Positions 18,747 through 27,414 of a DNA stretch of 64,000 nt are shown here, in pieces; the first letter of the stretch is position 1, and every line of letters starts with the position of its first letter. Source of the DNA: an uncultured delta proteobacterium (GTDB lineage: Bacteria; Myxococcota_A; Polyangia; Haliangiales; Haliangiaceae). The DNA is taken from NCBI GenBank assembly GCA_900696455.1, contig CAADGB010000477.1:21621-85620 (forward strand). The letters are read 5' to 3'. The translations under genes and the position numbers were made by a program. The notes under the pieces are model-generated. The model did no database searches. It saw only the letters and a program-made list of their open reading frames with translations, and had not been told where the DNA came from.

Positions 18747-19861
18747 AGCCGGTGACGAGGGACACGCCGCTGGGGTCGAGCGCCTCGCCCGCCCGCGTCG
18801 CGACGCGTAGCCCGACCGGCGACCGCGGCTTCGCCGCCGTCATGGCGCAGCTTCCGCGTGAGCCGCGCGAACCCGCGGCCAGGACGGCCGGCGCGACCGC
18901 TGAGACGTCCGGAAGCCGGACGACACCCTCGCCGGCCTCGCCAGCCGAGCCGCCGACGCCGCGCGCCGCGCCGGCGCGTCCGCCGCGAGCGCGGACGCCT
19001 GACCCCGCGCCCCCGCCGTCCGCCACCCAGGGGGCCACGGGGAGCAGCGCGCTCGACCCTGACGCCGGCGCGCCCGCGGTCGTGACCTCGACCAGCACCA
19101 GCACCAGCGGGAACCCCGCGGGGAGCTTCGCGGGCGCGCCCACCTCCGCCGTCGACCTCGCCATCGGCGTGCCGGCGAGCCCGGGGGCTCCGCCGCCCCG
19201 CGAATCCTCCGCCGGCGATGACGAGCTCGTCGAGTGGTCCCTCGGGCCCCGCCCGGACCCCGCCTCCTTGCCCGGCGGACCGGGCGACGGGGTGGCGGTC
19301 GAGCCACGCAGCCTCGCGGTCGAGGGCCCGATCGCCGGTCAGGGGCCGCCTGACCACGCCGCGCCGCCGGCCGCGAGCCAGGTGATCCAGGTCGACGTCG
19401 GACGCGCCGGCGAGCTCCGTGGCGCCGGTGCGATCGCGGTGAGCGCACCGGACGGCGCTGGCCGCGTCGTCGCGGGAGACCCGGCCGCGATCGAGGTCGA
19501 CCCTGCGACCGCGCCCGCCAGCGCCGTCCACGCCCGGATCGTCCTCGACCACGACCACGACCGGGTCGTGGTGTCGGTGGCGCTGCGACACGGCGTCGTC
19601 GATGTCGCGATCCGGACCACCGACCCCGAGCTCGCTGCGGCCGTGAGCAGCAACGCCCGCGAGCTCGCGGGCTCGCTTCGTGGGCAGGGCCTTCAACTCG
19701 GTGACCTCGCGGCGGGTGATGAGCCGGGCCGGGAGCCCAGCACGCCGCCGGGTGGGCGGTCCGTGGCCCGGGGCGGTACCTCCGAGCCCGATCGTCCCGA
19801 TCTCGATCTCACGCCCGAGCTCCTCCGGGCCCGGGATCCTCGCTTGCGTGCGCTGGCCTGA
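18743..19861 (+). CDS. fliK: Flagellar hook-length control protein FliK
   Basis: The 372 residues consist of a long Pro/Ala/Ser/Thr-rich N-terminal ruler region with low complexity, followed by a compact C-terminal domain (about 270-340: ARIVLDHDHDRVVVSVALRHGVVDVAIRTTDPELAAAVSSNARELAGSLRGQGLQLGDL) that fits the Flg_hook domain responsible for switching export specificity. GTG 18743 overlaps the fliJ stop (GTGA); the frame is open further upstream inside fliJ. The low-complexity part is expected for this family, and ruler length would set hook length. Confidence 0.85.
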   Translation: MKPVTRDTPLGSSASPARVATRSPTGDRGFAAVMAQLPREPREPAARTAGATAETSGSRTTPSPASPAEPPTPRAAPARPPRARTPDPAPPPSATQGATGSSALDPDAGAPAVVTSTSTSTSGNPAGSFAGAPTSAVDLAIGVPASPGAPPPRESSAGDDELVEWSLGPRPDPASLPGGPGDGVAVEPRSLAVEGPIAGQGPPDHAAPPAASQVIQVDVGRAGELRGAGAIAVSAPDGAGRVVAGDPAAIEVDPATAPASAVHARIVLDHDHDRVVVSVALRHGVVDVAIRTTDPELAAAVSSNARELAGSLRGQGLQLGDLAAGDEPGREPSTPPGGRSVARGGTSEPDRPDLDLTPELLRARDPRLRALA

Positions 19862-19867
19862 TGCGCG

Positions 19868-19883
19868 CGGGCCGAACCTTGCA
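19868..19883 (+). promoter_or_regulatory. Sigma-54 promoter candidate for flgD-flgE
   Basis: CGGGCCGAACCTTGCA matches 9 of 12 informative positions with exact GG-N10-GC spacing, in the 40-base gap after fliK. Predicted first transcribed base is about 19894, which would leave AGGAG in the leader only a few bases from the RNA end. Confidence 0.5.
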
Positions 19884-19901
19884 CCCAGGCCCAGGAGAAC
19901 C

Positions 19902-20567
19902 ATGATCGATCCAGCAAGTCCCAACCTCGGGCTCGGCGCCCCTGCGGGCGCCGGCGGCCTGGGGGGGAGTTCGCCCGCCGCCAGCCGGGACCAGTTCCTC
20001 CGGCTGTTCGTCGCGCAGCTCCAGAACCAGAACCCGCTCGACCCGCAGTCGGGGGCCGACATGGTCGCCCAGCTCGCGCAGTTCTCGTCGCTCGAGCAAG
20101 CGGTCGCGACCAACCACCGGCTCGCCGAGCTCATCGCGGCGCAGGACGCCGCCGGGAGCGCCGGCCTGGCCGACCTCGTGGGCCGGCAGGTGACGGCGAC
20201 GGCCTCGACGATCGAGGTCGACGGACCCCTGCCAGCGCTCCAGATCTCTGCCGCCGAGCCGCTGGGTGGCGGTGAGGTCGTGATCCGTTCGGCCTCGGGC
20301 GCCGAGGTTCGGCGCATCGCCTTCGGTCCCGGGGCGTCTCCGCTCACCGTCCCCGGCAGCGCCGACCCGCCGCTGCCGCCCGGCACCTACACCGTGGAGG
20401 TCGTCGCCACCGGGCGCGGCGGGACCTCGATCAACGCGCGTCCGGAGCTGGTCGGCGTCGTCGACGCCGTCGAGCTCACCGCGCATGGGCCCCGCCTCCG
20501 GATCGCCGGAGCGCGGATCTCGCCCGCGACCGTGACCACCATCGCCCGTTCCCCAGGAGAGCCATGA
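19902..20567 (+). CDS. flgD: Flagellar hook-capping protein FlgD
   Basis: Scaffold at the growing hook tip. In 221 residues the N-terminal signature ASRDQFLRLFVAQLQNQNPLDPQSGADMVAQLAQFSSLEQAVATNHRLAEL is diagnostic. The C-terminal half is two beta domains with a PGTYTVEVVATG element typical of the FlgD Tudor/FNIII region. ATG 19902 has AGGAG six bases upstream. It overlaps flgE by four bases. Confidence 0.96.
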   Translation: MIDPASPNLGLGAPAGAGGLGGSSPAASRDQFLRLFVAQLQNQNPLDPQSGADMVAQLAQFSSLEQAVATNHRLAELIAAQDAAGSAGLADLVGRQVTATASTIEVDGPLPALQISAAEPLGGGEVVIRSASGAEVRRIAFGPGASPLTVPGSADPPLPPGTYTVEVVATGRGGTSINARPELVGVVDAVELTAHGPRLRIAGARISPATVTTIARSPGEP

Positions 20568-21847
20568 GCATCTTGACCAGCCTCTACACCGGCGCCAGCG
20601 GCATGGGCGCCCACGGCGGCGCCATCGGCGTCGTCGGCGACAACATCGCCAACGTCTCGACGATCGGCTTCAAGCGCGGGCGGGCGGTGTTCGCCGACGT
20701 CCTCGGCGGGAGCCTCGGCGGACAACGCCTCGGCGCCGGCGTCCGCCTCGCCGGCATCGACCAGCAGTTCGGCCAGGGCGCGATCCAGCAGACCGGGGGC
20801 ACCCTCGACCTCGCGATCCGCGGGCGCGGGATGTTCGCGGTGAGCGGGTCCCACGATGGGCGCGCCGCGACGTACTACACCCGGGACGGGCGCTTCTCGC
20901 TCGACGCCAGCGGGCACATGGTAGACATCCGCGGGCTGCGCCTCCAGGGCTACCCGATCGACGCCGCGGGGGTCATGTCCACCGCGCCGGGCGATCTCCG
21001 CCTCGCCGGCCAGACCGCGCCGCCGGTCGCGACCGCGATCGCCAACCTGGCCGTCAACCTCGACGCGTCGGCCACCCCGCCGGCGGCGTGGGATCCGACC
21101 GATCCGCAGGGGACCTCGAACTTCGCCACCTCGGCGACCGTGTACGACTCCCTGGGCGCACCCCGTCGGGTCGACCTCTACTTCCGTGCGCAAGGCGGCG
21201 GGGCGTGGGAGTGGCACGCCATGGTCGACGGGGGGGAGCTCACCGGCGGCACGCCCGGGGTCGCGACCGAGATCGCGAGCGGCGCGCTCACCTTCACCCC
21301 CAGCGGCGCGCTCGACACCGAGACCACGAACGCTGCCAGCGCCGACTTCCTGAACGCCCAGCCCGGACAGGTCATCGCCTTCGACTTCGGCGACGCCATC
21401 ACGACCGACGGCGGCACCGGCCTGCTCGGCTCGACGCAGTTCGCGTCGGGCTCGGCCGTCCGAGCGCTCGACATCGATGGCCACGGCGCCGGCGCCCTGG
21501 TCGACGTCGTCATCACCGACGACGGGACGATCACGGGCCTCTTCGACAACGGCGAGACCCGCGCGCTGGCGCGCGTCGCGCTCGCGCTGTTCGGGGACGA
21601 GGAGGGGCTGACGCGGGCGGGGGACGGGCTCTACGCCGAGAGCGCGGCGTCGGGCCAGCCGCTCATGGCCGCCGCGGCCACGGGCGGTCGCGGCGCGATC
21701 TCCGGGGGCGCGCTCGAGGGCTCGAACGTCGAGCTCGGGGACGAACTGGTGACGCTCATCGCCTACCAGCGCGCCTTCCAGGCCAACGTGAAGACCGTGA
21801 CCACGGCCGACGAGATGCTGGCCGAGGTCGCGTCGATCAAGCGCTGA
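20564..21847 (+). CDS. flgE: Flagellar hook protein FlgE
   Basis: The 427 residues make the hook. N-terminal D0 signature SLYTGASGMGAHGGAIGVVGDNIANVSTIGFKRGRAVFADV and C-terminal signature GALEGSNVELGDELVTLIAYQRAFQANVKTVTTADEMLAEV are both diagnostic. The middle contains the variable hook domains (NFATSATVYDSLGAPRRVDLYFRAQG). Length is close to that of Salmonella FlgE (403). It ends the flgB operon and is followed by a strong hairpin. Confidence 0.96.
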   Translation: MSILTSLYTGASGMGAHGGAIGVVGDNIANVSTIGFKRGRAVFADVLGGSLGGQRLGAGVRLAGIDQQFGQGAIQQTGGTLDLAIRGRGMFAVSGSHDGRAATYYTRDGRFSLDASGHMVDIRGLRLQGYPIDAAGVMSTAPGDLRLAGQTAPPVATAIANLAVNLDASATPPAAWDPTDPQGTSNFATSATVYDSLGAPRRVDLYFRAQGGGAWEWHAMVDGGELTGGTPGVATEIASGALTFTPSGALDTETTNAASADFLNAQPGQVIAFDFGDAITTDGGTGLLGSTQFASGSAVRALDIDGHGAGALVDVVITDDGTITGLFDNGETRALARVALALFGDEEGLTRAGDGLYAESAASGQPLMAAAATGGRGAISGGALEGSNVELGDELVTLIAYQRAFQANVKTVTTADEMLAEVASIKR

Positions 21848-21878
21848 GGGGGCGGTCGGGCTCGGCCCGGCGCGACGG

Positions 21879-21901
21879 GCCCGGCCCGGCGCGGGCCGGG
21901 C
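21879..21901. terminator. Strong hairpin between convergent flgE and kinase genes
   Basis: Ten-base-pair perfect arms (GCCCGGCCCG and CGGGCCGGGC) around a three-base loop, 32 bases after the flgE stop and about 80 before the kinase stop. It is usable on both strands. There is no T-run, as is usual in very GC-rich genomes. Confidence 0.5.
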
Positions 21902-21982
21902 TGCGGGCCGGCGGCGAGGGCTCGCCCGGCGCACGTGGGACCACCTGCCCGCCCGCCGCCGCAGGGGTGGCGAGCGGTCGTG

Positions 21983-23008
21983 TCAGGCGCCGGCGGCGGC
22001 CCAGCGCTCGGCGGCGCGAGCACCGGGGGGCATCGCGAACGCGATGTCGGCCAGCACGGAGGCGACCTCGGCCATGCGCGGGCGCATGCCGGGCTCCTTG
22101 CTCAGCATGCGGACGACCAGCCGGTCGAGGACCGAGGGGACGCCGCGGTGGAGCGACGGCGGCGCCGGCAGGTGCGCGCAGTGGGCCGTCATGATCGCCG
22201 CGATCGACCCATCGAACGGGGCTGCGCCGGTGAGGAGCTCGTAGAGCACGCAGCCCAGCGCGTAGACGTCCGAGCGGGGCTCGGCGTGGCCGCGCCACTG
22301 CTCGGGCGCCATGTAGCACGGCGTCCCGGCGATCTCGGCGGTGTCGCAGGTGCTCGCCCGCGCCACGCCGAAGTCGAGCACCTTGACCCGGGGCCAGCCG
22401 GCGAGACCATCCTGGTAGAGCACGATCAGGTTCTCGGGCTTGAGGTCGCAGTGGACGATCTGGGCGTCGTGCATCGCCGCGACGGCGTCGGCGATCTGGG
22501 CGCCGAGGGCGGCCACCGCGCCCAGCTCGAGCTGGCCGCGCTCGCACAGCGCCGCCAGGTTCTCGCCATCGAGCAGCTCCATCACCAGGTAGGGCAGCCC
22601 GCACGAGCTCTTGCCGGCGGAGGTGATCCGCACCAGCCCGCGATGCGCCACCCGCCGCGACACCTCGAGCTCGCCGAGGAAGCGAGCCTCGATCTCCTGC
22701 TGGGCGGCCCAGCGCGCGTCGAGGACCTTGATCGCGACCCGGGTGCGCGTCCGCAGGTGCTCTCCCAGCCACACCGTACACATCCCACCTCGCGCCACCA
22801 GCGACAGCAGGCGGTGGGCGTCGAGCCGCAACGCGGGGTCGGGGATCGTCTCCACCGGCTGACTGCCGGCCGCGAACGCTCCTCTCGATAGCGGCAAGGT
22901 GGGCACCACGGTGGACTCCATTTGCATCGGGGATGCCATCGGCAGGTTCTCGGAACTGCTCGATCCGTCGGTCGGTGCGCCGTCGAGGCTGACGAGGGGC
23001 GTCAGCAT
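21983..23008 (-). CDS. Ser/Thr protein kinase
   Basis: Hanks-type kinase of 341 residues with an N-terminal low-complexity stretch (about 1-55). The kinase domain has a loop LVARGGMCTVWLGE, VAIKVL lysine, VHCDLKPEN catalytic loop (RD arginine replaced by Cys, catalytic Lys kept), LDFGVAR and APEQWRG. No membrane segment or sensor domain follows, so it is probably soluble. The start overlaps the end of the Hsp70-like gene by seven bases, so the two are one transcript, convergent with flgE. Target unknown. The pairing with an Hsp70-type ATPase and the location within the flagellar cluster suggest a joint role, which is inference. Confidence 0.88.
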   Translation of the reverse strand: MLTPLVSLDGAPTDGSSSSENLPMASPMQMESTVVPTLPLSRGAFAAGSQPVETIPDPALRLDAHRLLSLVARGGMCTVWLGEHLRTRTRVAIKVLDARWAAQQEIEARFLGELEVSRRVAHRGLVRITSAGKSSCGLPYLVMELLDGENLAALCERGQLELGAVAALGAQIADAVAAMHDAQIVHCDLKPENLIVLYQDGLAGWPRVKVLDFGVARASTCDTAEIAGTPCYMAPEQWRGHAEPRSDVYALGCVLYELLTGAAPFDGSIAAIMTAHCAHLPAPPSLHRGVPSVLDRLVVRMLSKEPGMRPRMAEVASVLADIAFAMPPGARAAERWAAAGA

Positions 23009-24195
23009 GGCGACGCCGCCGGCTCGAGGACGGGGACGCGGCCGGCGCCCCCGTGGCGTGCGGTCAAGATCGTCGCACCCATGGCGACCGCCACCCCGGC
23101 CAGCTCCGAGGCGGTGACCTCCACGTGGTCGAACCGGGCCCGGACGAGCGCCTGGAAGCGGGGCACGAGCGAGGTGCCGCCGATGAGCACGACCTGATCG
23201 ACCTCCTCGTCGCGCCAGCGGGCGCGGGCGAGCGTGGCGTCGACCGCGGCGAGCGCTCGATCGAGCAGCGGGGCCCACAGCGCCTCCGCCCAGGACCGCT
23301 CGATCACGACGTCGAGATCGCGCCGGGTGTGGTTCTCGAGGAAGGCGTCACGCATCGAGAGCCGAGCCTCCGGCGCCGTCGACAGCGCCCGCTTGACCGC
23401 CTCGCAGCGCAAGGTGAGGTGCTGGCGGCGCACGGCGTCGCGGTGGAGGTCGAAGCGGGCGCGCCGGTAGATGATGCTGGCGACCGCGTCGACGAGCGCC
23501 TGGTCGAGGTCGTCGCCGCCCAGGAAGGCGTCGCCGCCGGTGGCCGCCACCCGGAAGCGCAGGCCCTCCTGGGCCAGGGCGCTGACGTCGAAGGTGCCGC
23601 CGCCGAAGTCGCAGATGAGCAGGCGCCGGGCCACGTCCTGGCCGTGGACCCCGAACGCGAGGGCGCCGGCGATGGGCTCGGCCACGACCTCGAGCAGCTC
23701 GAGGTGGGCGAGGCGGGCGGCGCGCTCGAGGGCGCGCCGGTAACCGGGGCTCGCGACCGCCGACGCCGTGACGACCGCGCGCCGGACGACGGCGCCGAAG
23801 CGCTGTTCGGCCAGGTGGCGGACACGGTCGAGCACCGCCGCCGCGACCTGCTCGACCGCCCACTCCTGCGCGCCCAGGTGCAGGACCAGCCCGCCGGCCG
23901 GGCTCGCCGTGACCCGGTACGGCAAGGTCGCGGCCACCCGGCGCAGGTCGCCGCTGGCGCCGAGGTCGATCCCCATCAAGCGCTTGGCCGAGGCCACCGT
24001 GGTCCCGGGGTGTGTGACCAGGTGGGGGACCGCGGCGCGGCCGATCGCGACCCCGCCCCGCTCGGGGACGTGGACGACCGACGGGATCGTCGGATCGCCG
24101 CTGTCGAGCACCAGCTCCACTCTCCCGTCGACGAGGCAGCCGGCCGAGGTGTAGCTGGTGCCGAAGTCGATCCCGAGCAGCACCTCGCGCGTCAC
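23002..24195 (-). CDS. Hsp70/DnaK-like ATPase lacking most of the substrate-binding domain
   Basis: The 397 residues are the actin-fold nucleotide-binding domain of Hsp70: GIDFGTSYTSAGCL phosphate-1, VVTASAVASPGYRRALERAARLAHLELLEVVAEPIAGALAFG, LICDFGGGTFDVSAL phosphate-2, and VVLIGGTSLVPRFQALV adenosine motif. True DnaK is about 640 residues; here the sequence ends soon after the ATPase domain, without the beta-sandwich peptide-binding domain and lid. It may act as a nucleotide-driven adaptor or assembly factor rather than a classical chaperone. Start GTG 24195. It is divergent from fliM and overlaps the kinase gene downstream. Confidence 0.88.
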   Translation of the reverse strand: MTREVLLGIDFGTSYTSAGCLVDGRVELVLDSGDPTIPSVVHVPERGGVAIGRAAVPHLVTHPGTTVASAKRLMGIDLGASGDLRRVAATLPYRVTASPAGGLVLHLGAQEWAVEQVAAAVLDRVRHLAEQRFGAVVRRAVVTASAVASPGYRRALERAARLAHLELLEVVAEPIAGALAFGVHGQDVARRLLICDFGGGTFDVSALAQEGLRFRVAATGGDAFLGGDDLDQALVDAVASIIYRRARFDLHRDAVRRQHLTLRCEAVKRALSTAPEARLSMRDAFLENHTRRDLDVVIERSWAEALWAPLLDRALAAVDATLARARWRDEEVDQVVLIGGTSLVPRFQALVRARFDHVEVTASELAGVAVAMGATILTARHGGAGRVPVLEPAASPC

Positions 24196-24296
24196 GTGGA
24201 GATCATCGGCCGCACGTGCCTCGGGGTTGACGGGTGATGATCGTCAGGGCTGTCGACACGGGGAGCGAGGGGGCCTGGCGGTTCGCGGGCTTGCGG

Positions 24297-24312
24297 TGGC
24301 GCGCCGGTTGCT
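24297..24312 (+). promoter_or_regulatory. Sigma-54 promoter candidate for the fliM operon
   Basis: TGGCGCGCCGGTTGCT matches 11 of 12 informative positions of the -24/-12 consensus, the best match in the window. The -12 C is at 24311, so the first transcribed base is predicted at about 24323, on or beside the two in-frame GTG codons at 24323 and 24326. Confidence 0.75.
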
Positions 24313-24325
24313 AGTCCCCGAGGTG

Positions 24326-25270
24326 GTGAGTGACGTCCCGCTGGATCCCCAGGAGCTCGAGGCCCTCCAGGCCGCGATCCGTCAGCCTCCCAGCCCGGCG
24401 GCGGCGGCGGCGGCGGCGGCGGCAGCGGCGGCCGAGGCCGTGCCGTGGCCGCTGTTCGCCGCCGATCGGTCGGCGAGGGCGGCGCGCCCGCGCCTGGCCG
24501 AGCTGGCGCAGCGCTGGAGCCGGTGGCTGACCCGCACCCTGCGCGCGTTCGTCGGCGACGCCGTGGTCGAGAGCCTCGGCGCCGAGATCGTCGACACCAC
24601 GACGCTGGCCGACGAGCTGCGCCCGATGTGGGTCGGGCTGGTGGAGCCCGGGACCCGGGGAGCCCGCATCGTCGCCTTCGGTGGCGACGTCATCGAGGCT
24701 GCCGCGGCGCGTCGTTGTGGCGCGTCGGTGATCAAGGCCGCCGGCCGCGAGCCGACGCCGCTGGCGCGCCGGCTGTTCGAGCCGGCCGGCCAGGCCGCCC
24801 TCGCCGCGTTCGAGCGGGCCTGGTCCGAGCTCGAGCCGATCGCGTTGACCCGCCACGCCCCCCACCCCGAGGCCCTCGCCCTGGCGCTCGGCGGTGACAC
24901 CATCGTCGCCGCCACGCTCGCGATCTCGGGCGGCGCCACCGGCCGCGTCCGCATCCTGGCCCGCCCCGACGTGATCCTGTCGCCGGCGGACGTGACGCCG
25001 ACCGTGCCGGCCGACGCCGCCACGATCGCCGCCGCGCTCGGCGCGGTCCCGGTCGAGCTCCGCGTCGAGCTCGCGACCGTTCCGATCAAGCTCGAGGAGC
25101 TGCGCGCGCTCGGACCCGGCTCCGAGCTGACGCTGCCGGTGTTCATCGACGATGCCATGCCCATCTACTGTGGCGACGTGCTCAAGGCCTGGGGACGACC
25201 CGTGGTGACCCGCGGCGTCGTCGCGGTCGAGGTCGCGGCCGTCGCCGTCCCCGGAGGAACCCGACCGTGA
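24326..25270 (+). CDS. fliM: Flagellar motor switch protein FliM
   Basis: C-ring protein that binds phospho-CheY-type signals, FliG and FliN. In about 314 residues the N terminus has an LDPQELEALQAAI peptide in the place of the CheY-binding helix. A run of 12 Ala follows, then the CheC-like middle domain and a C-terminal SpoA domain (VPVELRVELATVPIKLEELRALGPGSELTLPVF). The middle domain is quite divergent from well-known FliM, and the call leans partly on the fliN gene that overlaps it. GTG 24326 (or 24323) is chosen from homology and the promoter. The start is only 12-15 bases beyond the -12 C. Confidence 0.85.
   Translation: MSDVPLDPQELEALQAAIRQPPSPAAAAAAAAAAAAEAVPWPLFAADRSARAARPRLAELAQRWSRWLTRTLRAFVGDAVVESLGAEIVDTTTLADELRPMWVGLVEPGTRGARIVAFGGDVIEAAAARRCGASVIKAAGREPTPLARRLFEPAGQAALAAFERAWSELEPIALTRHAPHPEALALALGGDTIVAATLAISGGATGRVRILARPDVILSPADVTPTVPADAATIAAALGAVPVELRVELATVPIKLEELRALGPGSELTLPVFIDDAMPIYCGDVLKAWGRPVVTRGVVAVEVAAVAVPGGTRP
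24398..24433 (+). repeat. GCG trinucleotide run encoding 12 alanines in FliM
   Basis: Thirty-six bases of GCG with two variant codons (GCA, GCC) give twelve consecutive Ala residues between the N-terminal peptide and the middle domain of FliM. Such runs can change length by replication slippage; here all changes would stay in frame. Confidence 0.9.
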
Positions 25271-25533
25271 GCGACCCAACCGCGGAGGCCCGGCGCCTCG
25301 AGACCCTCCTGCACGACGTCCCCCTCGAGCTCACCGTCGAGCTCGGCCGCATCCGGATGAGCCTGGCCGACCTCGCGGGTCGCCTGGGGCCCGGATCGAT
25401 CATCACCCTCGACAAGCTCACCGGGGCACCGCTCGACGTGCGGGTCAACTCCCGCCTGGTGGCGCGGGCCGAGGCGGTCGCCGTCGGCGACCGGTGCGGG
25501 ATCCGCATCCTCGAGATCGTGGAGAAGGAGTAG
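25267..25533 (+). CDS. fliN: Flagellar motor switch protein FliN
   Basis: The 88 residues are a single SpoA/FliN domain: LLHDVPLELTVELGRIRMSLADLAGRLGPGSIITLDKLTGAPLDVRVNSRLVARAEAVAVGDRCGIRILEIV. It completes the C ring with FliM and docks the export ATPase complex through FliH. Length is typical of the short FliN form. GTG 25267 overlaps the fliM stop. Confidence 0.96.
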   Translation: MSDPTAEARRLETLLHDVPLELTVELGRIRMSLADLAGRLGPGSIITLDKLTGAPLDVRVNSRLVARAEAVAVGDRCGIRILEIVEKE

Positions 25534-25535
25534 CC

Positions 25536-26594
25536 ATGCGCGCGTTCCTGGTCCTGGGACTGATCGGGCTGCTGACGCTCGCCGCGGATGCGGCGCCGGG
25601 CGGCGAGCGGTCGTTCTCGCTCGCGCCAGCGGCCGAGTCCGTCGAGGTCGTGGCGCGCGGCGTGGTCGCCGCACCTGGCGCCACGATCCGCGTGACGCGG
25701 GAGCGCCTGGAGATCCCGATCGACGACCGGGCGCGCGTCGACAGGCAGTCGTATGGAGACCCGACCGTGCGGCGCGTCGAGGTTCGCGGTCGTGCGCCTC
25801 GCGTCCTGAGCATCAAGCTTCGCCACGACGGGGCGCGGGTGGCGGCGCTGGCGGCGACCGCTCGCTTCGTTCAGGTCGGCGAGGAGCTCCACGTCATCAT
25901 CCCGCGGACACCCGCGCCCGCGCCGGTCCCGGCGAGCACCGCCCCCGAGTCGGCACGGTCGGCCGTGGCGGCCGCGCCCACGCCCACGCCCACCGGCGCG
26001 GACGAGCCGGCCATGATCGGGGCCGCCACGCCGTCGGAGCTGCCGCCGTCGGAGCTGAGGCCGGCCGTCGAGCCGTCACCGCCTGCGACCGGGACGGCCA
26101 AGGCCAGCATCGCCGGCGCGCGCGCCGGCGGCTCCGGACGATGGTGGATCGTGCTCGTCGGGCTCGGCCTGGTCGGCGGCGGGGCCGCGCTCGTGCTCCG
26201 GCGGCGCCGGGCGTCCCCGAGCACCAGCACCGACCTGGAGATCCTCGCGTCACGCTCGCTCGGCGGCAAGGCGCGCGTGATCTGGCTGAGCGTGGGCGGC
26301 CGCGAGCTCGTCGTCGCCGTCACGCCCCAGCAGGTCCGCCCGCTGGGCCAGTGGCGGGCCGGCGAGCGCTCGGCGCGGACCTTCGCGAGCGCGTTCGACG
26401 ACGCCGCGGCGGACGCCCCGGGGGGCGCGGCGTCGCGCCCGGTCGCGGCGAGCCCGGCGGTGTCCGGGCTCCTCCGGCTCCGCGAGCGGCTCCCGAGCGC
26501 GAGCTCGGTCAGCGCCGAGGTGGCGACTGGCGATGAGGATCTCGACGCGCAGTGGGCACGCGACCTGGTCTCGGCGACCGGCGGACGACGGTGA
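25536..26594 (+). CDS. fliO: Flagellar biosynthesis protein FliO with AMIN-like periplasmic domain
   Basis: The 352 residues are long for FliO (often 100-150). A signal peptide (RAFLVLGLIGLLTLAADA) is followed by about 100 residues of beta-rich sequence resembling an AMIN domain. Then comes a Pro/Thr-rich linker, a membrane helix (WWIVLVGLGLVGGGAALVL) and a short cytoplasmic FliO domain (LEILASRSLGGKARVIWLSVGGRELVVAVTPQQVRPL). FliO helps assemble the FliP-FliQ-FliR gate. The C-terminal block is typical, and the gene sits between fliN and fliP. AMIN domains usually bind the cell wall, which might fix the export gate position; that is inference. Confidence 0.85.
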   Translation: MRAFLVLGLIGLLTLAADAAPGGERSFSLAPAAESVEVVARGVVAAPGATIRVTRERLEIPIDDRARVDRQSYGDPTVRRVEVRGRAPRVLSIKLRHDGARVAALAATARFVQVGEELHVIIPRTPAPAPVPASTAPESARSAVAAAPTPTPTGADEPAMIGAATPSELPPSELRPAVEPSPPATGTAKASIAGARAGGSGRWWIVLVGLGLVGGGAALVLRRRRASPSTSTDLEILASRSLGGKARVIWLSVGGRELVVAVTPQQVRPLGQWRAGERSARTFASAFDDAAADAPGGAASRPVAASPAVSGLLRLRERLPSASSVSAEVATGDEDLDAQWARDLVSATGGRR

Positions 26595-27346
26595 ACCGTC
26601 GCGTCGTCACCGTCGTCGGGGCGGTCACGACCCTGCTCGCGCTGACCGCGGTCGCCGCCGCTGCGCCCGACGCTCCGGTCCCCCCCGACGGTGGTGTGCT
26701 CGGAGGTGGGGGCGCGGTCGGTCCGGGCTCGGCGCTGACGATGGTCGGCATCCTGACCCTGGCCTCGCTCCTGCCAGCCGCGGTCCTGGCCTGCACGTGC
26801 TTCGTCCGCTTCGTGGTGGTGCTCGGCTTCGTCAGGACCGGTCTCGGCACCCCGGCGGCGCCGCCCAACCAGGTCCTGGTCGGCCTGGCGCTGTTCATGA
26901 CCGTGTTCGTCTCGGCGCCCGTGGCGACCGAGATGTACGAGCGCGCGGGGCGACCCTACCTCGACGGTCAGCTCGACGAGCGCGCGGCGCTCGAGGCCGC
27001 GACGCCGCCGCTGCGTCGGTTCCTGCTCGAGCGCACCCGCGAGGACGATCTGGCGCTCTTCTACGAGGTGTCGCGGGCCCCGCGGCCGGCGACCGCCGCC
27101 GACGTGCCGCTCCGCATCGCGGTCCCCGCGTTCATCGTCTCCGAGCTCCGCACCGCGTTCGAGATCGGGCTGACCATCCTGCTGCCGTTCCTGGTGATCG
27201 ACCTGGCGATGGCCTCGATCCTGACCGCGCTCGGCATGGTCATGCTGCCGCCGCAGGTGGTCGCGCTGCCCGTCAAGCTGCTGGTGTTCCTCGCCATCGA
27301 CGGCTGGCGCCTCGTGGTCGAGTCCCTGCTGCGCGGCGCGGTCTGA
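26591..27346 (+). CDS. fliP: Flagellar export gate protein FliP
   Basis: The 251 residues begin with a cleavable signal peptide (RRVVTVVGAVTTLLALTAVAAAAP), as known for FliP. The following core has TMVGILTLASLLPAAVLACTCFVRFVVVLGFVRTGLGTPAAPPNQVLVGLALFMTVFVSAP, IAVPAFIVSELRTAFEIGLTILLPFLVIDLAMASILTALGMVMLPPQVVALPVKLLVFLAIDGW, which are family signatures. GTG 26591 overlaps the fliO stop. It is the last gene before a 182-base gap. Confidence 0.97.
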   Translation: MNRRVVTVVGAVTTLLALTAVAAAAPDAPVPPDGGVLGGGGAVGPGSALTMVGILTLASLLPAAVLACTCFVRFVVVLGFVRTGLGTPAAPPNQVLVGLALFMTVFVSAPVATEMYERAGRPYLDGQLDERAALEAATPPLRRFLLERTREDDLALFYEVSRAPRPATAADVPLRIAVPAFIVSELRTAFEIGLTILLPFLVIDLAMASILTALGMVMLPPQVVALPVKLLVFLAIDGWRLVVESLLRGAV

Positions 27347-27414
27347 GGGCCGTGCGACCGCGTCGGCTCGCGGCGTCTGGCTGGCGCTCGCGCGGTGGGC
27401 CCGCGGGCGTCACG

